64,000 nt of DNA from JAAZPT01 sp964544955 (GTDB lineage: Bacteria > Bacillota > Clostridia > Christensenellales > Aristaeellaceae), in assembly GCA_964544955.1 (NCBI GenBank), contig CAZJEB010000003.1, forward strand, positions 62,001-126,000, in the 5' to 3' direction. Position numbers and translations under genes: made by a program. This document shows, piece by piece, positions 42,553-51,643 of the stretch (within the stretch, counting starts at the first letter, position 1; each line of letters starts with the position of its first letter). Under the pieces are notes generated by a model, which was not told where the DNA came from, ran no database searches, and saw only the letters and a program-made list of their open reading frames with translations.

Positions 42553-43086
42553 CTATGCTCCTTTTAGAGCCTTTTTATTTTTAATAAAATAATCCACACC
42601 AGATATTATTGTCATTATAAGCGCCAATACAATTAGTATTTGCTTAATTGGGAACGAGCCAAAGGGCGCGTTATTTGTAAAGTAAAATATTAGTGCAAGC
42701 ATTTGCAGGCTTGTTTTATATTTTCCATACTTGCTTGCTGCTATTACAACATTTTGTGTTGAGGCTACAAGCCTTAAACCATCAACCGCAAGTTCACGAC
42801 ACAGTATTATAATAAATACATATGCTGGTAGTTCGTTTAAAGAAACAAACATACACATTGTGCTTAATACAAGCAATTTATCTGCAACAGGGTCAATAAA
42901 TTTACCAAAATTGGTAATTAAATTATATTTGCGAGCAATTGCTCCATCAAGGAAGTCTGTAGCTGCTGCAACTAAATATATTATTAAACCTATTATTCTT
43001 GCTGCTGGTGTATTTATATACAAAGCAATAACAATAAATGGAATTAGCAATACCCTTGCAATAGATAGTTTGTTAGATATGTTCAT
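42553..43086 (-). CDS. pgsA: CDP-diacylglycerol--glycerol-3-phosphate 3-phosphatidyltransferase
   Basis: About 177 residues with four to five membrane spans. The CDP-alcohol phosphotransferase motif D-G-x2-A-R-x8-G-x3-D-x3-D is visible as 'DFLDGAIARKYNLITNFGKF' then IDPVADK. The enzyme makes phosphatidylglycerophosphate, the first step of phosphatidylglycerol synthesis, in the membrane. The ATG at 43086 is chosen because GGGGGT lies 6 bases before it and the stop of rimO ends one base before it; a start at 43119 would overlap rimO by 30 bases. recA follows after 8 bases. Confidence 0.94.
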   Translation of the reverse strand: MNISNKLSIARVLLIPFIVIALYINTPAARIIGLIIYLVAAATDFLDGAIARKYNLITNFGKFIDPVADKLLVLSTMCMFVSLNELPAYVFIIILCRELAVDGLRLVASTQNVVIAASKYGKYKTSLQMLALIFYFTNNAPFGSFPIKQILIVLALIMTIISGVDYFIKNKKALKGA

Positions 43087-43087
43087 A

Positions 43088-44398
43088 CTATACCCCCATC
43101 CACTCGCCATACAAATCATAAGTATCTGCTTTTACAATTTTAACATTATAAAATTGCCCAAGCTTTACATTCTTGTTTATAGGCATAAGTATTTCACCAT
43201 CAACATCAGGGGCTTCATACTGCGACCTACAATGTATAAAACCATCACTACCAATTTTTTCAACAAGCACCTCGCGTTCTGTGCCCACATGTTTTTGGTT
43301 ATTTTCCATTGATATTTCAGCTTGTAATTCCATAAGCCTATCAAGCCTATTTTTCTTTATATCTTCATCAATTTGGTTTGGAAGTTTTGCAGCAATAGTG
43401 CCTTCCTCTATACTATATGTAAAAGCGCCTAGGCGGTCAAACTTAAACTCATTAACAAAGTTAAAAAGTGTGTCAAACTGCTCTTCCGTTTCGCCAGGGA
43501 AGCCCACTATAATTGTTGTTCTAATAGCAAAGCCCCTATTCTTTGCCACTGTAAGCAAGTTTTTAAAATCCTCAGGTGTTCCACGCCTATTCATAGCCTT
43601 TAAAACTTGGGGATCATAATGTTGTAAAGGTATATCAATATATTTGCATATATTATCATACTTACTCATAACATCAAGAAGTTCCATGCTCATTGTGTCT
43701 GGGTAGCAATAAAGCAATCTTATCCATTTTATACCTTTAATTTGGGCTGCCTTTTCCAACAACTGTGGAAGGCTTGGTTTTTTATATAAGTCTATACCAT
43801 AACGGGTAGTATCCTCCGCTATAAGTATAAGCTCACTTACACCTTTATCTGCTAAAGCTTGCATCTCGGCAAGTACATCCTCCATAGGTACTGACCTGTA
43901 CCTACCCCTAATAATGGGTATTGCGCAAAATGTACAGCTATTATTGCAGCCTTCTGCAATTTTAACATACGCTGTATGTTTGGGTGTACTTAATATTCTT
44001 TTTCCTTGTAGTGCAACTTTAATTCTATCACAAGCAGCAAAGCGTTCGCCTGTTAACGCCTTTTTAATATGTTGTAAAGTATTTAGGTATTGTTCAACAC
44101 CAATAAGCAAATCAAGCTCTGGAATTTCATCAAGCAATTCCTTTGCATAGCGTTGAGATAAACAACCTGTAGCTACAAGTAGTTTACATTTATTAGCCTT
44201 ATATTTAGCAAGTTCAAATATAGTGCTTATACTTTCCTCTTTAGCATCATGTATAAAAGCACAAGTATTTACAATTAAAATATCAGCCTTGCTATAATCA
44301 TTAACAATATTATATTCCTTGGATAGTTGATATAGCATTATTTCAGTATCAACAGTATTTTTAGAACAACCAAGGGAAACAACAGCAACAGAGTATAT
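43088..44398 (-). CDS. rimO: Ribosomal protein S12 methylthiotransferase RimO, with a non-standard start
   Basis: The frame covers the MTTase N-terminal domain, radical-SAM core ('CNNSCTFCAIPIIRG', the C-x3-C-x2-C cluster) and TRAM domain. The first ATG is at 44338, but the essential N-terminal block S-L-G-C-S-K-N-T-V-D-T-E (44345-44377 region) is encoded upstream of it in the same frame, so translation must begin earlier. Between the in-frame stop at 44126-44128 plus 300 (44426-44428) and that block there is no ATG, GTG or TTG. Only CTG (44408-44410) and ATA (44396-44398) remain; ATA would give a normal start '(M)YSVAVVSLGC'. From there the protein has 436 residues, the family norm. RimO adds a methylthio group to an aspartate of ribosomal protein S12. 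Confidence 0.88.
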   Translation of the reverse strand: MYSVAVVSLGCSKNTVDTEIMLYQLSKEYNIVNDYSKADILIVNTCAFIHDAKEESISTIFELAKYKANKCKLLVATGCLSQRYAKELLDEIPELDLLIGVEQYLNTLQHIKKALTGERFAACDRIKVALQGKRILSTPKHTAYVKIAEGCNNSCTFCAIPIIRGRYRSVPMEDVLAEMQALADKGVSELILIAEDTTRYGIDLYKKPSLPQLLEKAAQIKGIKWIRLLYCYPDTMSMELLDVMSKYDNICKYIDIPLQHYDPQVLKAMNRRGTPEDFKNLLTVAKNRGFAIRTTIIVGFPGETEEQFDTLFNFVNEFKFDRLGAFTYSIEEGTIAAKLPNQIDEDIKKNRLDRLMELQAEISMENNQKHVGTEREVLVEKIGSDGFIHCRSQYEAPDVDGEILMPINKNVKLGQFYNVKIVKADTYDLYGEWMGV

Positions 44399-44431
44399 TT
44401 GTGACCACAGCCTTTCAAAATAATCTTATAT

Positions 44432-44460
44432 ATTATACCATTTTAAAATAGGGTTTTCAA
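44432..44460 (-). promoter_or_regulatory. Promoter of rimO-pgsA-recA
   Basis: On the minus strand: TTGAAA (44460-44455), 17-bp spacer, TATAAT (44437-44432) with TGG directly before it. Transcription should begin near 44425, only about 27 bases before the proposed rimO start at 44398. The -35 overlaps the stop codon of recX. Confidence 0.75.
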
Positions 44461-45077
44461 TTAAAGGATTTATCTACTGCACTTTTAGCAATATCATATG
44501 AAAAACCTTTGCGCATTAATGCCTGCATCGTTTTTTGTTTTGCCATAATTTCATCTATATTAGCATACCTTTTTATGTATTTTTCGGCAAAACTTTGGGC
44601 TTGTATTAATGCCTCATCCTCATAATTGCACGCGTAAAGAGCATCCTCTATCATTGTTTTACTTATGCCCTTCATTGCCAATTCATTTACTATTCTAAAT
44701 TCACCAACATTTGAAGATAACCTATATTTCACCCAATTTTCTGCAAAGCTTTTATCATCTAAAAGTTTTTCTTTTTTAAGCCTTTCAACAACAGCCTTTA
44801 TTACATCTTCACTATAGCCCTTTTCTTTAAGTTTTTCACTTATTTCAAAGCAGCTTCTTGCCCGCATAGAAAGGTAGGCAACCGCCTTATGTAAGGCCTC
44901 TTTTTTAAGGGAAATATCTAAAGCCTGTAAAAAATTTGCCTTATCAATAATATCCCCTTCTGCAACAGGGTTTTGAGCGTATACATTTTTTGATATAACT
45001 ATTTCTAGTTCATTATTAATTTCTATTTTAACTTGCTTTTTATATACTTTTAGCAAAGTTATAACATCATCCGCCAT
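44457..45077 (-). CDS. recX: Regulatory protein RecX
   Basis: 206 residues made of three-helix repeats typical of RecX: 'ALHKAVAYLSMRARSCFEIS', 'YSEDVIKAVVERLKKEKLLD', 'DKSFAENWVKYRLSS' and 'MRKGFSYDIAKSAVDKSF'. RecX binds along the RecA filament and limits its activity. It is the last gene of the long minus-strand run that begins with fhs and lies just before, but separately transcribed from, the rimO-pgsA-recA operon. The start is 2 bases after the stop of the hydrolase gene. Confidence 0.92.
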   Translation of the reverse strand: MADDVITLLKVYKKQVKIEINNELEIVISKNVYAQNPVAEGDIIDKANFLQALDISLKKEALHKAVAYLSMRARSCFEISEKLKEKGYSEDVIKAVVERLKKEKLLDDKSFAENWVKYRLSSNVGEFRIVNELAMKGISKTMIEDALYACNYEDEALIQAQSFAEKYIKRYANIDEIMAKQKTMQALMRKGFSYDIAKSAVDKSFN

Positions 45078-45079
45078 TT

Positions 45080-46231
45080 TTACCCCTTATAATAATATTT
45101 TTGATACCAGTTTAACAGGGCTTCATTAAGCTTTGAAAAATGCCCATTACGCCATTCCTTAGCCCCATTATTTAAACTTACAAAGCACATGTTGTTTTCC
45201 CTATCATAAAACATGCCTTGTACTGCCCCATAAGCAAAGCCTTGGTGCCCATAAATTATATTTTTTGCTATACGTTTATCATCAATTATTAATGTGCCTA
45301 AGCCATGATATAGTTTACGTTCTGGTTTCGGGTATTCTGCCATTGGTTTTTCCATAAGCTTTAGCATATCTTTTGTTACTATACTATCACCAGCCAAAAC
45401 CGCCTTTGTAAGCGTTAGCAAATCAATAGCACTAATATGTATGCCACCAGCTGATTTTATATAGTGATATTCTATAGGCCTATTTTGATAATCTAAATTA
45501 TTTTGATATACATCTAAGTCAAACTTGTAATCTGGCTTATTGGATTTTGGGAATACCCTATATATTTCAGCAATATCAACCTCTAAGTTTGGGAACATAT
45601 ATATATTTATATTTAAAGGTTTTGCTATATATATGTTTATGTTTTGTTGAAGGCTTAAGCCTGTAGTTTTTTCAATAATATACTCAAGCATCCCTGCCGC
45701 AAGGTTTGAATATTCAAATTTTTCACCAACTTTATTGTTTGAAAACCGAATAACTTCATCTATTTTTTTAGGATTACTAAACGCATTAAAGTAAAGCTCG
45801 CTATCAATTATTGTTGATGTATGGCTCATTAAATGCTTAATTTTTATTGGTTTATCATCCTTTGGGTTTTTTATGGTTGATGTAAAATACTTTGAAATAT
45901 CATCTTCTACATTCAACACATTTTGTTTTTGCAGAATAATAATAAGCAAAGCCACAATAAACTTTGTTATAGATGCTATTCTATATTTTGTATCGATATT
46001 GGTTTCATCCCTAAGGTTAAATGTTCCAGCATTTACTGTACAAACTTCGCCCTTTGTGTTTGTAAAGGCTATGCTTGTGCCCACAACTGAATGTTTTTTT
46101 AATATGGAAAGCAGTTCGGCACTACTTTCCATATTAATATTATTTAAATTATTTAATTGCTTTATTTTAGGCCTTCTGCCAAGAACGGTTGACAAGCAAG
46201 AATAAGCAATTGTTTTTATTGTATTTATCAT
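45080..46231 (-). CDS. Serine hydrolase of the beta-lactamase / penicillin-binding-like family
   Basis: 383 residues. The S-x-x-K motif is S87-I-T-K90 ('RIASITKFIVALL'), the Y-x-N motif is in 'EKFEYSNLAAGMLEYII', and 'YGHQGFAYGAV' stands for the third (H/K-x-G) motif, which is the class C or esterase pattern. The N-terminal 25 residues are weakly hydrophobic with no clear signal peptide, so location is uncertain. Members include D-aminopeptidases, esterases and beta-lactamase relatives; true beta-lactam resistance cannot be claimed. It lies one base from the gene before and two from recX. Confidence 0.88.
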   Translation of the reverse strand: MINTIKTIAYSCLSTVLGRRPKIKQLNNLNNINMESSAELLSILKKHSVVGTSIAFTNTKGEVCTVNAGTFNLRDETNIDTKYRIASITKFIVALLIIILQKQNVLNVEDDISKYFTSTIKNPKDDKPIKIKHLMSHTSTIIDSELYFNAFSNPKKIDEVIRFSNNKVGEKFEYSNLAAGMLEYIIEKTTGLSLQQNINIYIAKPLNINIYMFPNLEVDIAEIYRVFPKSNKPDYKFDLDVYQNNLDYQNRPIEYHYIKSAGGIHISAIDLLTLTKAVLAGDSIVTKDMLKLMEKPMAEYPKPERKLYHGLGTLIIDDKRIAKNIIYGHQGFAYGAVQGMFYDRENNMCFVSLNNGAKEWRNGHFSKLNEALLNWYQKYYYKG

Positions 46232-46232
46232 A

Positions 46233-47675
46233 TTATTGGTTTACTCTACCTGATGCTTCTGCAAGCATTTTTTGTTTTAAATCATACAAAGGTTTACTTA
46301 AATCCACCTTATAGCGTTGTGGTTGATGAATTCTTTTATATTCATCCCAAAATGTGCTTCTTTCTTCCTTCGCATAAGCTTGAATTTCCATAAGGCTTGG
46401 GCTCTCGTAAACAAGTTTACCATCTTTATAAATTGGAACAAGCAACTCACGCAATGTGTAATTTGTTAATGTCATCTTTTTCCAAGTATCAATAGGGTCA
46501 AAAATTGTAAGAGGTTGGCTTTCATCATAAACTTCATCAATAAGTGCAATTAAATCTGCAATAGCATGGTTTGTTGCTTTATCATAAATTCTGTAAAGGG
46601 TTTTAAAACCTGGGTTTGTTACCTTTGCAGGGTTTTCAGAAAGCTTAATTCTTGGGTGCATTTCACCATTCACTTCCTCTACGGAAAGCTTATAAACACC
46701 GCCTAACGCAGGGTTGCTTTGGCTTGTGATCATTCTTGTACCAACGCCCCATGAATCAACCCTTGCCCCTTGTGCCTTTAAATCCCATATAACTTCTTCA
46801 TCAAGGTCGCTACTAGCAAATATCTTAGCTTCAGGGAATCCAGCGTCATCAAGCATTTTACGCGCCTTTATACTCAAATAAGCAAGGTCTCCACTATCAA
46901 GCCTAATACCAACTGGCTTGTGCCCTTTTTCTCTTAGCTCTTCAAACACCTTTATAGCATTTGGAACTCCGCTTTTTAAAGTGTTGTATGTGTCAACTAA
47001 TAGCATACAACTATCTGGGTAAATATCAGCATAGGCTCTAAAAGCGTCAAGCTCTGTAGGGAAAGACATTACCCAACTATGAGCATGGGTTCCAGATGCT
47101 GGTATGTTATAAAGCATGCCAGTTAATACATTGCTAGTACCAGTACAACCAGCAATTATAGCAGCCCTTGCTCCATATATACCAGCATCAGGCCCTTGGG
47201 CACGTCTTAACCCAAATTCAAGCACCTTATCACCATCAGCAGCTTGTACAACACGTGAAGCTTTTGTAGCTATCAAAGTTTGATGGTTTACTATATTAAG
47301 CAATGTTGTTTCTAAAAGTTGTGCTTCCATAATAGGGGCATAAACTCTTATAATAGGCTCCATTGGGAAAACCATTGTGCCTTCCTTTACGGCATAAATA
47401 TCCCCAGTAAACTTGAATGTGGAAAGCATATTTAAAAAGTCCTCATCAAATAAATTAAGCGACCTTAAATATGCCAAATCATCTTTACTAAAATGCAAGT
47501 TTTCAATATATTCTATAACCTGTTCTAAACCTGCCGCTGTTGCATTCGCTGTTATATCGCCCTGTTTTCTGTAAAACAAGTCAAAAACAGCTTTGTTTTG
47601 GCTCATGCCATGTTTATAATAGCCATACATCATTGTTAGCTCATACAAATCCGTCATCATAGTTAAATTTCTCAT
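46233..47675 (-). CDS. pncB: Nicotinate phosphoribosyltransferase
   Basis: About 480 residues. Motifs: 'MMTDLYELTMMYGYYKHGM' at the N-terminus, 'FGLRRAQGPDAG', 'GTHAHSWVMSFPTELDAF' (catalytic His region), 'VGIRLDSGDLAYLS' and 'WGVGTRMITS'. It joins nicotinate with PRPP to make nicotinate mononucleotide in NAD salvage. The ATG at 47675 is one base after the lgt stop, with AAGGAGG 6 bases before; the longer start 24 bases upstream would overlap that site. Confidence 0.95.
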   Translation of the reverse strand: MRNLTMMTDLYELTMMYGYYKHGMSQNKAVFDLFYRKQGDITANATAAGLEQVIEYIENLHFSKDDLAYLRSLNLFDEDFLNMLSTFKFTGDIYAVKEGTMVFPMEPIIRVYAPIMEAQLLETTLLNIVNHQTLIATKASRVVQAADGDKVLEFGLRRAQGPDAGIYGARAAIIAGCTGTSNVLTGMLYNIPASGTHAHSWVMSFPTELDAFRAYADIYPDSCMLLVDTYNTLKSGVPNAIKVFEELREKGHKPVGIRLDSGDLAYLSIKARKMLDDAGFPEAKIFASSDLDEEVIWDLKAQGARVDSWGVGTRMITSQSNPALGGVYKLSVEEVNGEMHPRIKLSENPAKVTNPGFKTLYRIYDKATNHAIADLIALIDEVYDESQPLTIFDPIDTWKKMTLTNYTLRELLVPIYKDGKLVYESPSLMEIQAYAKEERSTFWDEYKRIHQPQRYKVDLSKPLYDLKQKMLAEASGRVNQ

Positions 47676-47676
47676 A

Positions 47677-48747
47677 CTATACCTCCTTAGGAAGTTCAAA
47701 AGTAAAATTATATGTACTTAGTACAAAAGTAATAAGTGATACCAGTAAGGCTAGTTGGCTTATTTCTGCTGTAAAAAAGATTTGTTTTAAATTTATTGCA
47801 AAGCTTATTACCACTAATAAAGCATTAGCAACAAGCAACCTTGGCTTGCTGTTTAACTTAATTAAAGTATACACCACAAAGCTAAATATTGTAATAATTA
47901 AGGCAATAAAAACATAGTTGTAATTTTTTAATATAGCATAAAAGGCAAACAAATATGTAAAAGGCATTATTATAAGCACATTGTTTAAATTTTTATATTT
48001 TATTAACCTATATATAAATATAGTGCTTGCTATTAACCACATGGCAATGCTTAAAAGTTGTGATACCCTATAATCGCCAATATAGAGGCTATCCGTCCTT
48101 AAGCCCTCAATTATACTGCGACCTATACCATACAGTAATAAATAATACAAAAATGCATCACCATCTTTTTTAAGTTTTTTACGTTTGCACCAAATTATAA
48201 AAAAACTAATTATGTTCCAAACAAACTCATAAAAAAACGTAGCCATATGCCATGTATAACTTCCATTTTGGGGAACTAATATAGCAAATGGAAAAAATTG
48301 TAAGCTTTTATTTGTAACTTCACGCCCATAGGCTTCAATATTAAAATAATTTCCCCAACGCCCTATTGCTTGAGCAAGTATAACGCCAATAATAATTGTA
48401 TCTAGCATTACAGCAAGTTTTATATTTTTCTTTTTGCAGAAAATTATCATTACTAAAATTCCTGCAATTATTCCGCCATATATTGCTAAGCCACCGTTCC
48501 AAATATAGAATATTTCCAAAGGTCTTTTTGCAAAATGGCTTATATTAAACAATACATAATATAGCCTTGTACCCACAATACCTATTGGAATAGCCCAAAG
48601 GGAAAAGTCTATAACCGTATCTTTAGGTAATTTTTTACGTTTTTCCTCACTTATACTCACAAGCAAAGCCGCAACTATTCCTAAAAAAATCATCACCGCA
48701 TACATATGTATTGTTCCAAATAAATATTTTACGCTAGCTAAAGCCAT
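47677..48747 (-). CDS. lgt: Prolipoprotein diacylglyceryl transferase with a C-terminal membrane extension
   Basis: 356 residues, about 80 more than usual. The Lgt part (1-265) has 'WNGGLAIYGGIIAG', the signature 'AIGRWGNYFNIEAYGREV' and 'IGRSIIEGLRTDSLYIGDYR' with the catalytic-site residues. After the last standard span come three or four additional spans (about 245-350) without a known motif. The enzyme puts diacylglycerol on the lipobox cysteine of prolipoproteins, so the organism does make lipoproteins although its three binding proteins here have no lipobox. Confidence 0.93.
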   Translation of the reverse strand: MALASVKYLFGTIHMYAVMIFLGIVAALLVSISEEKRKKLPKDTVIDFSLWAIPIGIVGTRLYYVLFNISHFAKRPLEIFYIWNGGLAIYGGIIAGILVMIIFCKKKNIKLAVMLDTIIIGVILAQAIGRWGNYFNIEAYGREVTNKSLQFFPFAILVPQNGSYTWHMATFFYEFVWNIISFFIIWCKRKKLKKDGDAFLYYLLLYGIGRSIIEGLRTDSLYIGDYRVSQLLSIAMWLIASTIFIYRLIKYKNLNNVLIIMPFTYLFAFYAILKNYNYVFIALIITIFSFVVYTLIKLNSKPRLLVANALLVVISFAINLKQIFFTAEISQLALLVSLITFVLSTYNFTFELPKEV

Positions 48748-48758
48748 ATAATCACACC

Positions 48759-49301
48759 CTATAAGCTTTGTATATAAACCTTCATATCCTCATCATATTC
48801 TTTTACAAGCACTCTTATCATTTCCTTTTTACTTGTAGGAACATTTTTACCAACATAATCAGCACGGATAGGTAATTCCCTATGCCCTCTATCTATAAGC
48901 ACTGCAAGCTGTATTCGGTTGGGTCGCCCAATATCCATAATTTGATCCAAAGCCGCGCGAACAGTCCTGCCAGTGTATAGAACATCATCAACTATAACTA
49001 CAGTTTTACCTTGAATATCAAAAGGCAAATTATAACCTGATAATTGAGGGTCTTTTGCTGTTAAGGTTAAGTCATCCCTATACCAAGTTATATCAATTTC
49101 ACCAACAGGTACTTTTACACTTTCAAAGCTTTCTATATAGTTTTGAATATAAAAGGCTAGAGGGATACCTCTGCTTTTTATACCTATTAAGCAAAGCCCC
49201 TCTACGCCTTTATTTTTTTCCACAATTTCATGGGCAATACGGGCTAAAGCACGCTTCATACCCTGTTCATCCATAATTATGGATTTTTTAACATCTTCCA
49301 T
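48759..49301 (-). CDS. pyrR: Bifunctional PyrR: pyrimidine regulator / uracil phosphoribosyltransferase
   Basis: 180 residues. The PRPP loop is 'VVIVDDVLYTGRTVRAALD', and 'LCLIGIKSRGIPLAFYI' and 'QLAVLIDRGHRELPIRADYV' are family blocks. PyrR binds pyr mRNA leaders with UMP to cause attenuation and also has uracil PRTase activity. No pyr biosynthesis genes lie beside it and I see no PyrR-binding leader in the window, so it must act on genes elsewhere. It starts 9 bases after capA. Confidence 0.94.
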   Translation of the reverse strand: MEDVKKSIIMDEQGMKRALARIAHEIVEKNKGVEGLCLIGIKSRGIPLAFYIQNYIESFESVKVPVGEIDITWYRDDLTLTAKDPQLSGYNLPFDIQGKTVVIVDDVLYTGRTVRAALDQIMDIGRPNRIQLAVLIDRGHRELPIRADYVGKNVPTSKKEMIRVLVKEYDEDMKVYIQSL

Positions 49302-49310
49302 TTGTAACCT

Positions 49311-50447
49311 CTACCACTCTGTGGGGTAAAATTCAACTGGGTTATCTATATGTTTACCATTTTTTTCCAATGTGCTAAGCAAAAATTCTACATTTACCTG
49401 TTTATCATATGGGGTTATAGCAAAATCATTATAATCCGTCCTAGACGAAATTCTTGCTGGAATAATTCTAAAGGCATTATATTCTGCAACACCATTTAAA
49501 ACCTTAAAACGAATTTGAAATATAAATGTAGACATATCACTTGGTTTGTTGTTACCTGCAAAGGAGCAATTGCCCAAGGAATAAACTATATATTTACCCT
49601 TATATTCCTCAATGGGGTTAATTCTATGGCTATGATGGCCAAGCACTAAATCCGCCCCTGCATCTACAGCAATTTTACCAAGTTTTTGTTGGTTATTATT
49701 AGGCCAATAGTCCTTTTCCTCTCCCCAATGGAAGCTAGTAATAACTATGGGGTATTTTTCCTTAGCAGCCTTAACATCCTCTGGAACTTGTTCAAAAAGC
49801 TTAGGGTATAAGCCATTAAATGTTTGGTATGAAAGCATTGCAATATCAACACCTTTTACGCTATATACACCCATTTGCTTTGCTGTTGAATAAACTATGC
49901 CTGCCTCGTCAAGGGTTTTTATTGTTTCTTCAAGGCCTGCCTCACCATGGTCTAATACGTGATTGTTTTCAAGTGCCACCGCCTCAATGCTTGATTTTGT
50001 TAGCATTTCAACATATTCAGGTGGTGCAGAAAATAAGAATTGATTGTTTTTCTTTTCCCTATTTATAGGTTCAGTTGTAAGGGTTCCTTCAAAATTTACC
50101 AAGGTCATATCATCATTTTGAAATATATCCAAAACATTCCTAAAGGGGAAGGCTACATCGCCCCCCTGTTTATCTAATTCCTTATCAAAAAGTGATTTCT
50201 TTTTATTTCTAATATCCCCGCCTATTGTAACATCACCAGCTGCGGTAATTGTAATTTGAACAGAGCCATCTGCCTCGTGAATATCTGGTTCTTGGAAAAA
50301 TTCTGGAATATCCTCACCTTCCAATACAACGCCATGATCCACGCTTTCATCTATGTTCAATATGTCATTAAGAGATATTTCTTCCTCTGCAATAGCAACA
50401 CCAAATATTTGTATAATACAAAGGAATAGTATAATAATTTTTTTCAT
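49311..50447 (-). CDS. CapA-family extracellular metallophosphatase-like protein
   Basis: 378 residues with a signal peptide (cut near A-I-A, residue 20). The CapA domain shows metal-site segments 'ITAAGDVTIGGD', 'DMTLVNFEGTLTT', 'ALENNHVLDHGEAGLEET', 'VITSFHWGEEKDY' and 'LVLGHHSHRINPIE'. Relatives take part in poly-gamma-glutamate capsule synthesis, but many CapA proteins in Clostridia stand alone with unknown substrates; no capBC genes are here. It lies inside the fhs-recX run between an aminotransferase and pyrR. GGAGG precedes the ATG. Confidence 0.9.
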   Translation of the reverse strand: MKKIIILFLCIIQIFGVAIAEEEISLNDILNIDESVDHGVVLEGEDIPEFFQEPDIHEADGSVQITITAAGDVTIGGDIRNKKKSLFDKELDKQGGDVAFPFRNVLDIFQNDDMTLVNFEGTLTTEPINREKKNNQFLFSAPPEYVEMLTKSSIEAVALENNHVLDHGEAGLEETIKTLDEAGIVYSTAKQMGVYSVKGVDIAMLSYQTFNGLYPKLFEQVPEDVKAAKEKYPIVITSFHWGEEKDYWPNNNQQKLGKIAVDAGADLVLGHHSHRINPIEEYKGKYIVYSLGNCSFAGNNKPSDMSTFIFQIRFKVLNGVAEYNAFRIIPARISSRTDYNDFAITPYDKQVNVEFLLSTLEKNGKHIDNPVEFYPTEW

Positions 50448-50458
50448 ATTTTCCTCCT

Positions 50459-51643
50459 TTAGAGGGTGCTAACAAACTCACCAATTAAGCCAAGGGCTTT
50501 AATCAGCTTCTCCTCCGATGTGGCATAACTACAACGAATATAACCTTCACCACTAGCGCCAAAGGCTGTGCCTGGTACACATGCCACCTTTTTTTCCTTT
50601 AGCAATTTTGTACAGAATTCATCACTAGATATTCCTAAGCTTTTAATAGATGGGAATATGTAGAATGCTCCCATAGGCTCAAGGCAATCCAAGCCAATTT
50701 GTTTAAAACCATGCACCATAAGCCTACGGCGTTGATTATAACTTTCCTTCATTAGCCTAATATCTTCATAATCATTATCTCTACCAGTTTTTAAAGCTTT
50801 TTCAGCGGCTACTTGGCTTTGTGTTGAGGCGCACATAATTGTATATTGGTGCACCTTTAACATTTGGCTTATAAGTTCCTCAGGCGCACAAACATAACCT
50901 ATACGCCAGCCAGTCATAGCAAAGGCTTTGCTAAAACCATTTATTGTAATTGTTCTTTCCCACATTCCATCAATAGCTGCAACAGCTATATGGGCATCAT
51001 TGGAATAGTTAAGCTCAGCATAAATTTCATCACTTATAACAATAAGGTCATGCTTTATAATAACCTTAGCTATTTCCTCAAGCTCTTGTTTTCCAAGTAT
51101 TGCGCCTGTTGGGTTGTTGGGGTAAGGCAAAATAACTGCCCTTGTTTTGGGTGTAATAGCATTTTCTAACTGTTGTGCAGTAAGCTTAAAACCATTGCTT
51201 GCATCTGTAACTATTGGCACAGGGTTGCCCCCAGCAAAAACTACGTTAGGACTATAGCTAACATAACTTGGCTCTGGCACAAGAACATCTTCACCGTTTT
51301 CAATAAGAACCCTTAAAGCAAGGTCAATTGCTTCGCTTGCGCCTATTGTTACAATAATTTCTGTTTTTGGATCATATTTAGCACCAAACCTGCTATGAAT
51401 ATAATATGCAATTTCTTTTCTAAGGCTTTCGTTACCTGCATTTGATGTATATTGGGTTTTACCTTGAACTAAGCTTACTATTGCCTCATTGCGTATATGG
51501 TAAGGCGTAATAAAGTCTGGCTCGCCAACCCCTAGGGATATTGCCCCAGGGATTGTTGATGCTACATCAAAGAACTTACGTATACCCGACCTTGGCACAT
51601 CAACAATTTTAGAGTTTAGGTATTTTGAGTAGTCCATACTCAC
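50459..51643 (-). CDS. Class I/II PLP-dependent aminotransferase (PatA/AspC-like)
   Basis: 394 residues. 'FDVASTIPGAISLGVGEPDF' opens the fold; the PLP lysine is in 'TINGFSKAFAMTGWRIGYV' and the phosphate-binding region in 'VTIGASEAIDLAL'. It is closest to the PatA / aspartate-type group that moves amino groups of aromatic or acidic amino acids. The start is GTG at 51643, overlapping the Lrp gene stop as GTGA; an ATG 6 bases downstream is equally possible. The pairing with an Lrp-type regulator is common and suggests control by amino-acid supply. Confidence 0.93.
   Translation of the reverse strand: MSMDYSKYLNSKIVDVPRSGIRKFFDVASTIPGAISLGVGEPDFITPYHIRNEAIVSLVQGKTQYTSNAGNESLRKEIAYYIHSRFGAKYDPKTEIIVTIGASEAIDLALRVLIENGEDVLVPEPSYVSYSPNVVFAGGNPVPIVTDASNGFKLTAQQLENAITPKTRAVILPYPNNPTGAILGKQELEEIAKVIIKHDLIVISDEIYAELNYSNDAHIAVAAIDGMWERTITINGFSKAFAMTGWRIGYVCAPEELISQMLKVHQYTIMCASTQSQVAAEKALKTGRDNDYEDIRLMKESYNQRRRLMVHGFKQIGLDCLEPMGAFYIFPSIKSLGISSDEFCTKLLKEKKVACVPGTAFGASGEGYIRCSYATSEEKLIKALGLIGEFVSTL

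Noticed and set aside
43088..44398. rimO as a frameshifted pseudogene
   Set aside because: The frame from the N-terminal block to the TRAM domain is continuous and all cluster cysteines are present; only the start codon is in question.
46233..47675. PyrR-binding attenuator or riboswitch inside the fhs-recX run
   Set aside because: Gaps of 1-12 bases leave no room for such a leader.
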